A DNA stretch of 64,000 nucleotides, from NCBI RefSeq assembly GCF_009728995.1, contig NZ_VTZW01000009.1:250501-314500 (forward strand). Direction: 5' to 3'. A model generated the notes under the pieces. That model was not told the origin of the DNA. It was given only the letters and a program-made list of their open reading frames with translations, and did no database searches. This stretch comes from Streptomonospora sp. PA3. Its GTDB lineage: Bacteria; Actinomycetota; Actinomycetes; Streptosporangiales; Streptosporangiaceae. The translations under genes and the position numbers were made by a program. The number at the start of each line of letters is the position of its first letter. Position 1 is the first letter of the stretch. Of the stretch, positions 51,955-61,270 are shown piece by piece.

Positions 51955-52938
51955 TCAGGCCTTGAGCAGCTGCCGGGTCAGCTCCCACAGGCGCCGGGCC
52001 GAGTGCGGGTCGACGGAGTGGGACACGACGTCGCCCGAGACCTCGTGGACGGTGACGGGCGGCTGCTCGTCGTTCAGCTGCGAGACGTCGCTGTTGTTCA
52101 GGTAGACACCGCCGATGCCGTCGAGCAGGGGACTGGTGGCCCCGAACACGATCGTGGCGGCCCCTTGCTCCGGCGTCTTCTTACCGCGCTCGGGGTCGAT
52201 GATCGGCCGCCCGGCCTCGTCGATCAGGCCCATGGCCCGCTGCGCCTCCGCGCCGGCCGAGCTGTTGAAGGCCGTGGCGGCGACGACGCCCGGGTGTGCG
52301 GCGTAGGCGCGGATCCCCTCGCCGGCCCAGCGGCGGTCCAGTTCGACGGTGAACAGCACGTTGGCGGTCTTGGACTGGGCGTAGGCCAGGTGGGGGTCGT
52401 AGCCGCGGGCGATGAAGTTGGGGTCGTCCCACAGGATGTCGGACAGCCGCTGGGCGCCGGAGGTCGTGGTGACGACCCGGGCACCGCCGGCGGCGCGCAG
52501 TGCGGGGTACAGGCCCAGGGTCAGTTGGACGTGGCCGAGGTGGTTCACCGCGAACTGCGCCTCGTAGCCGCGGGCGTCCCGGGTTGTTTCGGCGGTGGCC
52601 GGGAAGCCGGCGTTGTTGATCAGGATGTGCAGCGGGCGGCCCGAGGCCAGGTAGCGGTCGGCGAACGCGTCGATCGAGGCCGGGTCGATCAGGTCGAGCC
52701 GATCGACCTCGACGCGCTCGATGCCCGCCACCGCCGCCTCGGCGCGCTCGGTGTCGCGCGAGCCGACGGTGACCGAGGCGCCGGCCTCGGCCAGGGCGCG
52801 GGCGGTCACCAGGCCGAGGCCGGAGTGGCCGCCGGTGACGACGGCGTTCTTGCCGGTCAGGTCGATGCCGGCGATGACGTCGTCGACGGTCGATGCCGCG
52901 GTGAAGCCTGTTCCGATGGGGTGCTGCCGGTGTGCCAT
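51955..52938 (-). CDS. Short-chain dehydrogenase/reductase (paralogue of 24863)
   Basis: 327-residue SDR with NAVVTGGHSGLGLVTARALAEAG (residues ~30-52), INNAGF, the catalytic region TTTSGAQRL and YAQSKTAN (YxxxK). The N-terminus HRQHPIGTGFTAASTVDDVI mirrors the protein at 24863 (RPIGSGFSARTTAKEVL), so the two are clear paralogues. NAD(P)-dependent oxidation/reduction of an unknown alcohol/ketone. ATG at 52936-52938 without strong ribosome site; the longer upstream frame is not conserved. An aldo-keto reductase gene precedes it on the same strand, 149 bases away. Confidence 0.9.
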   Translation of the reverse strand: MAHRQHPIGTGFTAASTVDDVIAGIDLTGKNAVVTGGHSGLGLVTARALAEAGASVTVGSRDTERAEAAVAGIERVEVDRLDLIDPASIDAFADRYLASGRPLHILINNAGFPATAETTRDARGYEAQFAVNHLGHVQLTLGLYPALRAAGGARVVTTTSGAQRLSDILWDDPNFIARGYDPHLAYAQSKTANVLFTVELDRRWAGEGIRAYAAHPGVVAATAFNSSAGAEAQRAMGLIDEAGRPIIDPERGKKTPEQGAATIVFGATSPLLDGIGGVYLNNSDVSQLNDEQPPVTVHEVSGDVVSHSVDPHSARRLWELTRQLLKA

Positions 52939-53087
52939 GGGACCGGTCCAATCGCTGTGGTGGGCGGAGCGGTGCGGGGAAGGTGAGCGCGGTTCGGGGC
53001 GCAGCGGCGACTCCGCCGACCGCCCCACCCGGGCCAGTGTTCGCAGGCGCATTTCAAGCTCTCCAGGTTTTCGTGGCTTTTGCGGGA

Positions 53088-54116
53088 TCAGGCGGCCGCG
53101 CGCTCGCCGACGGGGCGCCGGCGCAGGGGGGAGTGCAGGACGGCGGGCGTGTCGTAGGCCATGTCGAGCCGGCCGACGTCGGTGCCGGGCGGCACGATCG
53201 CGTCGATGCGGTCGAGGACCTCGTCGTCGAGCACGGTGCCGATTCCGGCGAGCGTGCTGTCGAGCTGCTCCATCGTGCGCGGCCCGATCAGCGCGGAGGT
53301 GACACCGGGATGGGCGATCGCGAAGGCCGTCGCCATGTGCGCCAGCGGCATCCCCGCGTCCCGGGCCACCGCGATGAGCTGTTCGACCGCGTCGAGGCGG
53401 CGCTCGTCGGCGAGGTGCTTGAAGCCGTAGCGGGCCCGGTGCGTGTCGGCCTGCTGGTTCCTGCGGTAGCGGCCGGTGAGCATGCCCCCCGCCAGCGGGC
53501 TGTAGACCAGGGTGCCCATGCCGTACCGCTGCGCGACCGGCAGTACCTCGCGCTCGATGCCCCGGTCGAGGATCGAGTACGGCGGCTGCTCGGTGCGCAA
53601 CCGCGTCAGCCCGCGCCGCTCGGCCACCCAGTGGGACTCGACGATCTCCGAGGCGGGCAGGGACGAGGCGCCCACGGCGCGGACCTTGCCGGCGCGCACC
53701 AGGTCGGTGAGCGCCGAGAGGGTCTCCTCGATGTCGGTGTCGGGGTCGGGTCGGTGGATCTGGAACAGGTCGACGTGGTCGGTGCCCAGCCGGCGCAGCG
53801 AGTCCTCCAGAGCGCGCACCAGCCAGCGCCGGGATGCGCCCTGGCGGTTGGGGTCGTCGCCCATCGGCAGCCGCGCCTTGGTGGCGAGCACGACGTCGTC
53901 GCGGCGCCCCTGGAGAGCCTTGCCGACGATCTGCTCCGACTCGCCGCCGGAGTAGATGTCGGCGGTGTCGACGACGTTGATGCCGGCGTCGAGGGCCTTG
54001 TGGATGATCTTGATCGAGTCGTCGTGGTCCGGGTTGCCGGCGGATCCGAACATCATGGCGCCGAGCGCGTAAGGGCTGACCTTGATGCCGGTCCGGCCGA
54101 GGGTGCGGTACTGCAT
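53088..54116 (-). CDS. Aldo/keto reductase
   Basis: 342-residue (alpha/beta)8-barrel oxidoreductase. MQYRTLGRTGIKVSPYALGAM at the N-terminus, catalytic region INVVDTADIYSGGESEQIVG (Asp and Tyr), then LGTDHVDLFQIHRPDPDTDIEET (Asp, His) and GVTSALIGPRTMEQLDSTL near the C-terminal NADPH site. It uses NADPH to reduce carbonyls. Divergent from a TetR gene across an operator palindrome, and probably co-transcribed with the SDR at 51955, forming a small detoxification operon induced when TetR releases (inference). Confidence 0.92.
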   Translation of the reverse strand: MQYRTLGRTGIKVSPYALGAMMFGSAGNPDHDDSIKIIHKALDAGINVVDTADIYSGGESEQIVGKALQGRRDDVVLATKARLPMGDDPNRQGASRRWLVRALEDSLRRLGTDHVDLFQIHRPDPDTDIEETLSALTDLVRAGKVRAVGASSLPASEIVESHWVAERRGLTRLRTEQPPYSILDRGIEREVLPVAQRYGMGTLVYSPLAGGMLTGRYRRNQQADTHRARYGFKHLADERRLDAVEQLIAVARDAGMPLAHMATAFAIAHPGVTSALIGPRTMEQLDSTLAGIGTVLDDEVLDRIDAIVPPGTDVGRLDMAYDTPAVLHSPLRRRPVGERAAA

Positions 54117-54183
54117 ACGGCTTCTCCTGGATGGGGCCGAAGGATGGCGGGCGCTGCCGCGATGTCGTATCCTGAACCTAAGC

Positions 54184-54219
54184 GGAACGCCCTTCCAGAA
54201 CTATATGGAAAGGCATTCC
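54184..54219. promoter_or_regulatory. TetR operator palindrome between aldo-keto reductase and tetR
   Basis: Arms GGAACGCCCTTCCA (54184-54197) and TGGAAAGGCATTCC (54206-54219) are complementary at 12 of 14 positions around GAACTATA. The spacer contains TATAGT (minus strand), a fitting -10 for the reductase operon. Confidence 0.7.
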
Positions 54220-54241
54220 GGAAAACAAGCGGAGGAGTGCG

Positions 54242-54874
54242 GTGACAGACGACACAACGCCGGCCGGGGCCGGCTCGGCGGATCGGGGAGCGGCATCCGG
54301 ACGGACGCGGCGGCTGCGCGCCGACGCCCAGCGCAACATCGACGCCCTTCTGGAGGCGGCGAAGACCGTCTTCGCCACCTCAGGGGTGGATGCGCCCGCC
54401 AAGGAGATCGCCGACAAGGCCGGTGTCGGAGTCGGAACGCTGTACCGGCACTTCCCGCAGCGCTCGGACCTGGTGAAGTCGGTCTTCCAGCGCGAGGTCG
54501 ACGCCTGCGCCGACGCGGCGCCGGCGCTGGCCGCCGAGAACCCGCCCGGGCAGGCGCTGGAGAAGTGGATCGACCGCTATATCGAGTTCCTCGCGACCAA
54601 GCGCGGACTCGTCAAGGCCCTCCACTCCGGCGACCCGGCGTTCGACGCCCTTCCCGGCTACTTCATGGCCAAGCTCGGCCCCGCCCTCGGCTCGCTGCTG
54701 GAGGCCGCGGCCGCCGCCGGCGAGATCCGCCCCGACGTCGAGCCCGAGGACCTGCTGCACGCCGTCCCCAACCTGTGCATGCCCGTGGCCGAGGCGGGCG
54801 CCGAGTACCCCCGGCGCATGGTCGCCCTGCTCATCGACGGCCTGCGCCACCGGGCCGAGCCGAACCCCTCCTGA
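54242..54874 (+). CDS. TetR-family repressor
   Basis: 210 residues. HTH domain ~28-75: ALLEAAKTVFATSGVDAPAKEIADKAGVGVGTLYRHFPQR. The C-terminal domain has the SCO-type (TetR_C) pattern GLVKALHSGDPAFDALPGYF found in repressors of SDR/AKR genes. GTG start with GGAGGAG six bases upstream. It likely binds the palindrome at 54184-54219, repressing itself and the divergent aldo-keto reductase/SDR operon. Confidence 0.9.
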   Translation: MTDDTTPAGAGSADRGAASGRTRRLRADAQRNIDALLEAAKTVFATSGVDAPAKEIADKAGVGVGTLYRHFPQRSDLVKSVFQREVDACADAAPALAAENPPGQALEKWIDRYIEFLATKRGLVKALHSGDPAFDALPGYFMAKLGPALGSLLEAAAAAGEIRPDVEPEDLLHAVPNLCMPVAEAGAEYPRRMVALLIDGLRHRAEPNPS

Positions 54875-55040
54875 TCCTCCAGTGGAAGCGGCGCCGCCCG
54901 GCGGACCCGCGCGGCGCCGCTCAGTGCGGCGCTTCCGCGTTTCACGGTCTCCGCAGTCGCGGCCGGTGCCGCCGCGCGGCCCGAGCACCGCCGCCGGTAC
55001 GGCAGGATTGGGGGACTTGCACGGAAGGGACGGAGCGCGC

Positions 55041-55634
55041 ATGGGCGATGTTCAGGGCGATCTCGTACTGCGGCCGGGCCTCCAGAAGGGGCTGCTCCTC
55101 CCGGGCGTCTCGGTGGTGGCGGGCATCGTCATCGTCGGTGGGGTCATCGCCGGAAGCGCCCCGATGGCGGCCGTCCTGATCGTGGGTGGCCTGTTCACGG
55201 TGTCGGCGGTCCTGATGATCGGTGCCGTCCTCACCTCTCGGATCACCCTGTCGGCCCACGAGCTCGTCGTGCAGGGGCTGTTCGGCCGGCACCGCCGGCC
55301 GCGCTCGGCTATCGCGGAGGCGGTCCGCGTGACCATCGTCGGGGCGAACGGGCGGTCGGCCGGCGAAAGCCTGTTCCTCCTCGACACCCACCGCGACCCG
55401 CTGATCCGGGTGTCCGGCGGCGCATACACGCGCGAGGACTTCGACCGCCTGGTGGACGCACTCGGCGTGCCGTGCAGCGGGCCCGAAGGCCCCGTCACCG
55501 CCAAGGAGTTCCACCGGATGCACCCGGGCCTCGCACCGTGGGCCGAACGGCACGCCACTCTCCTCGCGTTCGCGATAGTCGGCGCCGTATGCGCGCTCAT
55601 CGCGGCGGCCGTCGCGTTCTTCGCAGTGTTCTGA
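55041..55634 (+). CDS. Membrane protein with PH-like domain
   Basis: 197 residues. Two N-terminal helices (about 18-40 and 42-66), a beta-rich middle region (SAHELVVQGLFGRHRRPRSAIA EAVRVTIV... ESLFLLDTHRDPLIRVSGG) resembling a PH-like fold, and a C-terminal helix (~175-197). Function unknown; organisation similar to genes at 30921 and 34891. ATG 55041 with GGACGGAG upstream. 166 bases after tetR on the same strand. Confidence 0.75.
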   Translation: MGDVQGDLVLRPGLQKGLLLPGVSVVAGIVIVGGVIAGSAPMAAVLIVGGLFTVSAVLMIGAVLTSRITLSAHELVVQGLFGRHRRPRSAIAEAVRVTIVGANGRSAGESLFLLDTHRDPLIRVSGGAYTREDFDRLVDALGVPCSGPEGPVTAKEFHRMHPGLAPWAERHATLLAFAIVGAVCALIAAAVAFFAVF

Positions 55635-55679
55635 CCGGGGCCGAGGCGAACCGCGGCCGACCGACTCCGGAGCTGCACC

Positions 55680-57518
55680 TCAGGCGGAGTTCCTGCGCAG
55701 CCAGTACACGGCGGCGGCGCCGACCAGCAGCCCGCCGGCAGCGCCGCCCAGACCCCAGGGCCACGCGGGTCCGCCTTGATCGCCATCGGCGACCCGGTAA
55801 TCCGGGACCGCGCCGGGGTCGCCGTAGGTGCCCTGGCGGTCGACCGTCGACCCCTCGGCCCAACCGTCGCCCATGTCGCAGTTGACGCGGTCGCGGGGGA
55901 CGACCACATCCTCGCCGACCAGGTTCGGGTTCATGCTCGTGGATTCGGAGGTCGACCCCTCGGGGGGCGTCTCATCGGGCATCCTGATGCCCCATCGCTG
56001 CTTGGTCCGCCGCTCGACGTCGTCGACCAGGTACTCGCCGAGGGCGAGCGCGTCCATAGCGCGGGTAGTGCTGAAGTCGGTCAGGAGCCCGCGCGCCTCG
56101 GCGGCGTCGCCCGCCTCATAGGCCCGGCGCGCATCATCCTCCACCCCGCCGAGCCGATCGAGCGTCCGCGCCTCGAATCCCTCCAAGGCGCGGGTCACCT
56201 CGCCCAGGAACACGCGGGGATGCTCGCAGGTGTAGTACATGAGCCGCTTGAACGTCCGCACCGGGTACCGCGTGGCCTCCAGGTGGGCGTGGTCGGGATC
56301 CATGAAGTTCGCGGCGGCCCCCGAGGTCAGGTAGCGGTGCTGGCTGTACTCCGGCGGGATCGTGCGGGCACCGATGTGCCAAGGGATGTAGGGGGCGGTC
56401 ACTGCGGCGGTCGGCGCGACCCACAGCGTCGCCAGGTCCGGGTTCGCCAGGTCGTCGCGCAGCGCAGCCACCTGGCCGTAGCCGGAGCGGTCGTCGGACC
56501 AGCGTGGGTCGCGGACCATGCGCAGCATGTCCTCCAGCCGCACGGGCGCCAGCTTGCGCAGCTCGTCCTCCAGCCGGGGCGGGTAGCGGAACGGCGCCTT
56601 CTCGTCGTTGCCGGGCGGTCCCGGGAAGGGAGCGCCGTAGACTTCCTGCAGGTCGATCGTCTGCCGGCCGTCCGCGTCGAACCAGCCCTGTTCCTCGGCG
56701 AAGCTCACCAGGTTCTTCGAGCCCATGAAGTCGGGGTCGCCGGCGAAGTCGACCGGGAAGTCCCGGATGTATCCGGGGTAGGAGACCCGGACGTCGTCGG
56801 GTCCCAGGCGCTCGGCGGCCCACAGGCCCTCGCCTCCCGCGAATTCCACCAGTACCCACCCCTCGTTCTCGTCGGCGAACAGGTGGGAGTTGCCGCCGTA
56901 GGTGGTGTACCCGTACTCGTCGATGAGTCCGCCGACGATCTCCACGGCCTCGCGGGCGCTGGTGGCGCGCTCCATCGCGATGCGCGACAGGTCGCTGTAC
57001 TGCGGCCCCTCTTGAGGGGTGGGGGTCATCTCGACGAGCTCCTCCCGCGAGGGCGACCAGATGTCGCGGGCGGCCACCTGGTGCTCGTTGAGGCCGCCGT
57101 TGGTGAGCGGCGCGGGAAACCCCGCGAATTCCGAGTAGTTCATGGTGATGTACTTGGCCGTCTCGTCGACCTGCGGGATCTCGGTAAGCCGGCCCGGAAT
57201 GGACGCCTCCTCGGTGGCGCCTACCGTGATCATGGCGTCCTGCGGATGCCGCCGGCGGTCGACGATCTCCAGCCAGTGGCTCGACGGCTCGTGGCCGAAC
57301 CCGCCGATGAGGACCGAGCCGTCGGCGGTCAGGTTCTTGCCGACGTAGAAGCCGATGCTCTTGTCGGCGCCGGCCGGCCCCGGCGCCTGCGGGGACGCGG
57401 GATCCGCCGGACGGGGGGATTCCTCGGCGGAGGTTCCGGCGCTGACGGGCGAGACCGAGGCGAGCGCCAGCACCACCGCGGACCCGACCGTCGTTCCAGA
57501 GCTGCGGGGGAGGAACAT
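55680..57518 (-). CDS. C69-family dipeptidase-like secreted/anchored protein
   Basis: 612 residues. Signal peptide GSAVVLALASVSPVSAG, then a Pro/Ala spacer and the peptidase C69 domain: SIGFYVGKNLTADGSVLIGG (54-73), NYSEFAGFPAPLTNGGLNEHQVAA, IMERATSAREAVEIVGGL and IPPEYSQHRYL. C69 enzymes are N-terminal-nucleophile hydrolases whose nucleophile is Cys five residues before VGK; here that site is S54. A C-terminal helix GLGGAAGGLLVGAAAVYWLRR anchors it. ATG 57518 follows GGAGAG. It may still be an Ntn hydrolase with Ser as nucleophile, or an inactive homologue. Confidence 0.86.
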   Translation of the reverse strand: MFLPRSSGTTVGSAVVLALASVSPVSAGTSAEESPRPADPASPQAPGPAGADKSIGFYVGKNLTADGSVLIGGFGHEPSSHWLEIVDRRRHPQDAMITVGATEEASIPGRLTEIPQVDETAKYITMNYSEFAGFPAPLTNGGLNEHQVAARDIWSPSREELVEMTPTPQEGPQYSDLSRIAMERATSAREAVEIVGGLIDEYGYTTYGGNSHLFADENEGWVLVEFAGGEGLWAAERLGPDDVRVSYPGYIRDFPVDFAGDPDFMGSKNLVSFAEEQGWFDADGRQTIDLQEVYGAPFPGPPGNDEKAPFRYPPRLEDELRKLAPVRLEDMLRMVRDPRWSDDRSGYGQVAALRDDLANPDLATLWVAPTAAVTAPYIPWHIGARTIPPEYSQHRYLTSGAAANFMDPDHAHLEATRYPVRTFKRLMYYTCEHPRVFLGEVTRALEGFEARTLDRLGGVEDDARRAYEAGDAAEARGLLTDFSTTRAMDALALGEYLVDDVERRTKQRWGIRMPDETPPEGSTSESTSMNPNLVGEDVVVPRDRVNCDMGDGWAEGSTVDRQGTYGDPGAVPDYRVADGDQGGPAWPWGLGGAAGGLLVGAAAVYWLRRNSA

Positions 57519-57744
57519 GTGCTCTCCAGATGTCGGGATCCGGGGCACCGGATCACGGATGCGCGGACAGCGGCCGCACGCACACCTCCGCAGGCAGGGA
57601 ATCCCGCGAGAGTCCCGTGCGGCTGGATCCGTCATGCCCACGAGCGATCGCCGCACACGTCGTATCGGCTCCGCCACGCGAGGTGACGTCGTCGTCCATG
57701 GCCGCCAGTGCTCAGGGAGCGGAGCGCCTTCGGTTCCGTTCCGA

Positions 57745-57775
57745 TTGACCTTGACGCAGCGTCAACGCTTGTAAT
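57745..57775 (+). promoter_or_regulatory. MerR-type promoter with 19-base spacer and dyad operator
   Basis: TTGACC (57745-57750) and TGTAAT (57770-57775) are 19 bases apart, the overlong spacing MerR proteins correct by DNA distortion. The dyad TTGACGCAGCGTCAA (57751-57765) fills the spacer. It drives the merR gene itself, starting at or near its ATG. Confidence 0.75.
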
Positions 57776-57781
57776 GGAGGC

Positions 57782-58555
57782 ATGCGAATCGGCGAGCTCG
57801 CCGCCTTGGTCGGGGTGTCCACCCGTACGGTGCGGCACTACCACCGCCTGGGGCTGCTGCCCGAGCCCCGGCGCCGGGCCAACGGCTACCGCGACTACCG
57901 GCTGCGGGACGCGGTCGCCCTCGCCCGGATCCGGCGGCTCGCCGAGCTGGGCCTGTCGCTGGAGGAGATCCGGGACGTGCTGGCCGACGACCGGGGCCGG
58001 GAGCTGCGCGAAGTCCTCGGCGAGCTGGACGCCGACCTGGCGCGGCAGCAGGAGGCGATCGCGGCCAGGCGGGAGCGGCTGGCGGCGCTGCTGGCAGAGG
58101 CCGAGCCGGACCCCGACGCGACGGTCTCGCCGGAACTGGCGGCCGTGCTCCGCGACCTGCCCGACGAGGGCTCCGCGTTCGCCGCGTTCGACCGGCAGGT
58201 CCTCTCGCTCATCGACACCGGCGTGGATCCCGGCCACCGGGCCGAGTTCCTCGCGTTGTTCCGCCCGCTGACCGAACCGGATGCGGTCGAACGCGGCCGC
58301 GACCTCAACCGGCGCCTCGACGAGCTCGCCGGCGCCGACCCCGGCGACCCCCGGGTGGAGGAGCTGGCCGCCGATCTCGCGGGCCACATCCCGGCCGAGA
58401 TGGCCTCGGCGATGGTGGACGAGTACGCCTCGTCCCAGCACGCATCCGACTCCGCGGGGTCCGCCGGATGGCTGGACCACCTGCTAAGCGAGCTGCCGCC
58501 CGCCCAGATCGCCGCGTTCCGGCGGCTGATCGAGATCCTGGCGGAGCGCCGCTGA
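57782..58555 (+). CDS. MerR-family regulator
   Basis: 257 residues. The winged HTH (1-72) RIGELAALVGVSTRTVRHYH RLGLLPEPRR is canonical; the dimerisation coiled coil is ~75-115 (ADDRGRELREVLGELDADLARQQEAI). The ~140-residue C-terminal domain lacks the Cys set of metal-sensing MerR, so the signal is probably an organic ligand or drug. The promoter overlaps its start; GGAGG is one base before the ATG, too close for normal use, and a leaderless transcript is possible. It is 112 bases upstream of the rifampin-phosphotransferase-like gene and probably activates it. Confidence 0.9.
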   Translation: MRIGELAALVGVSTRTVRHYHRLGLLPEPRRRANGYRDYRLRDAVALARIRRLAELGLSLEEIRDVLADDRGRELREVLGELDADLARQQEAIAARRERLAALLAEAEPDPDATVSPELAAVLRDLPDEGSAFAAFDRQVLSLIDTGVDPGHRAEFLALFRPLTEPDAVERGRDLNRRLDELAGADPGDPRVEELAADLAGHIPAEMASAMVDEYASSQHASDSAGSAGWLDHLLSELPPAQIAAFRRLIEILAERR

Positions 58556-58667
58556 TGCTTCGCTCCGCATCCGCCGCGCCGGCCTGCCGGCTGCCCGCGC
58601 CCTCCCGCCGCCGCCCGGCGCGCCGGGCGGGCGCGCCTGACCGCGATCACCTTGGGAGCCGCTGGGT

Positions 58668-61064
58668 ATGAACGTGCTGGAGCTGTCCTCGATCGACCCG
58701 GAGCGGCGGGACCTGGTGGGCGGCAAGGCCGCCGGGCTGGCCGCGCTGATCCGGATGGGAGAGCAGGTGCCGGACGGCTTCTGCGTCACGACCGAGGCCC
58801 ACGAGCGCGGCGAGGTCCCGCGAGCCGAGGTGCTCGCCGCCTACGACCGCCTCGGCGGCGGTCCGGTCGCGGTCCGCTCCAGCGCCACGACCGAAGACCT
58901 CCCCGATGCCGGATTCGCCGGCCAGCACGACACCCGACTCGCGGTCACCGGCGCCGAGGAGCTGGTCGAGGCGATCGGCGCCTGCTGGGAGTCGCTGCAC
59001 ACCGAGCGCGCGATCGCCTACCGCCGGGCCGCCGGAGTCACACACGACACCGCGTGCATGGCCGTCGTCGTCCAGCGGATGGTCGAAGCCGAGGTCGCGG
59101 GCGTGCTCTTCACCGCCGACCCGCTCACCGGATCGCGGAGCCGGGCCGTCGTCGACGCCGCCCCCGGGGTGGGCGCGGCACTCGTGGACGGGGCGGCGGC
59201 GGCCGACCATTACGTCCTGGACGGCGCAGAGGGCGCAGACGCACCGCAGCGCGGGTGCCTCACCCCGGACCGGCTGGCGGAGCTGCGCGAGGTCGGGGCG
59301 AGGCTGCAGAGCCGGTTCGGCGCGCCGCAGGACATCGAATGGGCCTACGACCGCACCGGGCGGCTGTGGCTGCTGCAGTCCCGGCCGATCACCACGCTCT
59401 TCCCGGCGCCCCCGCAGGGCCCGCAGCCGGGCGCGCGGCTGTACGTGGAGTTCGGACATGTCCAGGGCATGCTCCAGCCGGCCACGCCGATGGGCATGTC
59501 GACGCTGAAGTCCCTGGTCGCGGGCATGCTCGCGGCGGTCGGTGTGAAGGCGGAGATCGTGGACATCGGCGGGCGGCTCTACGGCGACCTGACCGACGCG
59601 ATGCTCGACCCCGCGACCCGGGGGCGGCTGGTGAAGCTCATGGCGGTCGACTTCGGGCCGCGCGCCCAGGCGGTGGTCGAACACCTGCTGCGCGACCCGC
59701 GGTTCGCCCCGCGGAAGAGGGTTCGCCGGCCCGGCCGTGCGGCACTGGGGATGGGACCGAAGGCGGTGGCCGGCATCGCGGGTGCGCTGGCCCGGCCGGC
59801 GGCGGCGCGGGCGCGCGTGTTCGGCGAGATCGAACGCCTCCGGCGGGAGCCGGCCGCCGACCCCGCCACCCCCGCGGAGCTGCTGGACCTGGTCGAGGAC
59901 ACCGGCCACCCGAGCGGAGACCTCGGCGCACTCGTCTGGCCCGTCGTCAGCGGACTGCTGGCCTCGGCGGCGCTGCAACCGCTGCTCAAGGGCATCGCCG
60001 ACGAGGACGAGGTGCGCACCGTGCTCGGGGGCATGCCCCACAACGTCACGATCGAGATGGATCTGGCGCTGTGGCAGGTGTCCCGGCGCGCCGCGCCCCA
60101 CCGCGAACTCCTCCTGAACACGGCACCGGACAAGCTCGCCGCGGCCTACCTCGCGGGCGAGCTGCCGGACATCGGACTGACCGCGTTCCTCGACGCCTAC
60201 GGCCACCGAGCCGCCGCCGAGGTCGACGTCGGCGTGCCGCGCTGGTCGGAGGATCCCGCACCGGTGTTCGCCATGCTCGCCAACCTCCTGCGAGTCACCG
60301 ATCCCGAGCAGGCCCCGGACCGGCGGTTCGAACGCGCCTCCGCCAGAGCCGAGGAGATGCTCGCCGAACTCGCCCGGCGGGCGCGGCGCACGCGGCCGCT
60401 GCGCGGCCGGCTCGCCGGCTTCTTTTTGCGCCGCGCCCGCGAGCTGGGCGGTCTGCGCGAGGCGGGAAAGTTCGCCGGGCTGTATCCGCTGCGCGACCGG
60501 CGCCGGCGGCTCCTGCTGATCGGTGCCCGGCTCCGCGAGGACGGGCTCCTCCAGCGCGCGGACGACGTCATGTTCCTCACGCCGGCCGAGCTGCGCACGG
60601 TGGTCGAGGACGGCGCGGACCTGCGCGAGGCGGTCGCCGGACGGCGGAGGGAGTACGCGCGGGAGCTGCGGCGCCGGAGGGTTCCCGTCGCCCTGCTCGA
60701 CGACGGCACCGACGCGGAGACCCTGCTGCCGGCCCGGGCGACCGGCGCCCGCACGCTCACCGGCAACGGCGCGGCCTCCGGACGGGTCAGCGGCCGCGCC
60801 CGCGTGGTACGCGACCCGGCGGACGCGGCGATCGAGCCGGGCGAGATCCTCGTCGCGCCGACGACCGACCCGGGCTGGACGCCGCTGTTCCTCACGGCCG
60901 GCGGGCTCGTCACCGAGACCGGCGCGGTGATGGCGCACGGGCCGACGGTGGCGCGCGAGTACGGCATCCCCGCGGTGATCTGCGTCCCGGGCGCCACGGA
61001 GCGGATCCGCACCGGGCAGCTGATCACCGTCGACGGTGCCGCGGGCACGGTCGTGTTCGAGTAG
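58668..61064 (+). CDS. PEP synthase-type / rifampin phosphotransferase-like enzyme
   Basis: 798 residues in three parts. The ATP-grasp domain ~1-245 includes VGGKAAGLAALIRMGEQVPDGF, RSSATTEDLPDAGFAGQHDT and VVVQRMVEAEVAGVLFTADP. A large helical domain ~260-690 includes FGHVQGMLQPATPMGMSTLK. The C-terminal swivelling His domain ~700-798 contains TDPGWTPLFLTAGGLVTETG and the phospho-accepting H757 in MAHGPTVAREYGIP. Domain order equals rifampin phosphotransferase (Rph), which moves the ATP beta-phosphate through His to rifamycin; Rph is ~860 residues, so this one is slightly shorter. No rifamycin-associated element is upstream; control is by MerR. Substrate unproven. GGGAG precedes ATG. Confidence 0.87.
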   Translation: MNVLELSSIDPERRDLVGGKAAGLAALIRMGEQVPDGFCVTTEAHERGEVPRAEVLAAYDRLGGGPVAVRSSATTEDLPDAGFAGQHDTRLAVTGAEELVEAIGACWESLHTERAIAYRRAAGVTHDTACMAVVVQRMVEAEVAGVLFTADPLTGSRSRAVVDAAPGVGAALVDGAAAADHYVLDGAEGADAPQRGCLTPDRLAELREVGARLQSRFGAPQDIEWAYDRTGRLWLLQSRPITTLFPAPPQGPQPGARLYVEFGHVQGMLQPATPMGMSTLKSLVAGMLAAVGVKAEIVDIGGRLYGDLTDAMLDPATRGRLVKLMAVDFGPRAQAVVEHLLRDPRFAPRKRVRRPGRAALGMGPKAVAGIAGALARPAAARARVFGEIERLRREPAADPATPAELLDLVEDTGHPSGDLGALVWPVVSGLLASAALQPLLKGIADEDEVRTVLGGMPHNVTIEMDLALWQVSRRAAPHRELLLNTAPDKLAAAYLAGELPDIGLTAFLDAYGHRAAAEVDVGVPRWSEDPAPVFAMLANLLRVTDPEQAPDRRFERASARAEEMLAELARRARRTRPLRGRLAGFFLRRARELGGLREAGKFAGLYPLRDRRRRLLLIGARLREDGLLQRADDVMFLTPAELRTVVEDGADLREAVAGRRREYARELRRRRVPVALLDDGTDAETLLPARATGARTLTGNGAASGRVSGRARVVRDPADAAIEPGEILVAPTTDPGWTPLFLTAGGLVTETGAVMAHGPTVAREYGIPAVICVPGATERIRTGQLITVDGAAGTVVFE

Positions 61065-61270
61065 CGGCGGCGGCCCGGACCGCCGTCTGCGACCGGGGTT
61101 CCGCCGCGGAGTGCTCGCGGGGTCGAGGCGGCCGGTCCCCGCGCCCATGCCGTCCGCCGGGCGTATCCGCATCCGGCCACAGCCCGCGGCGCGAATCCGA
61201 TGCCGCACGTCACCCCGGGCTGGTTGACTGGTCGCCGACGGTCACCCCCCGGCCCGATCGGACGCCCCCC

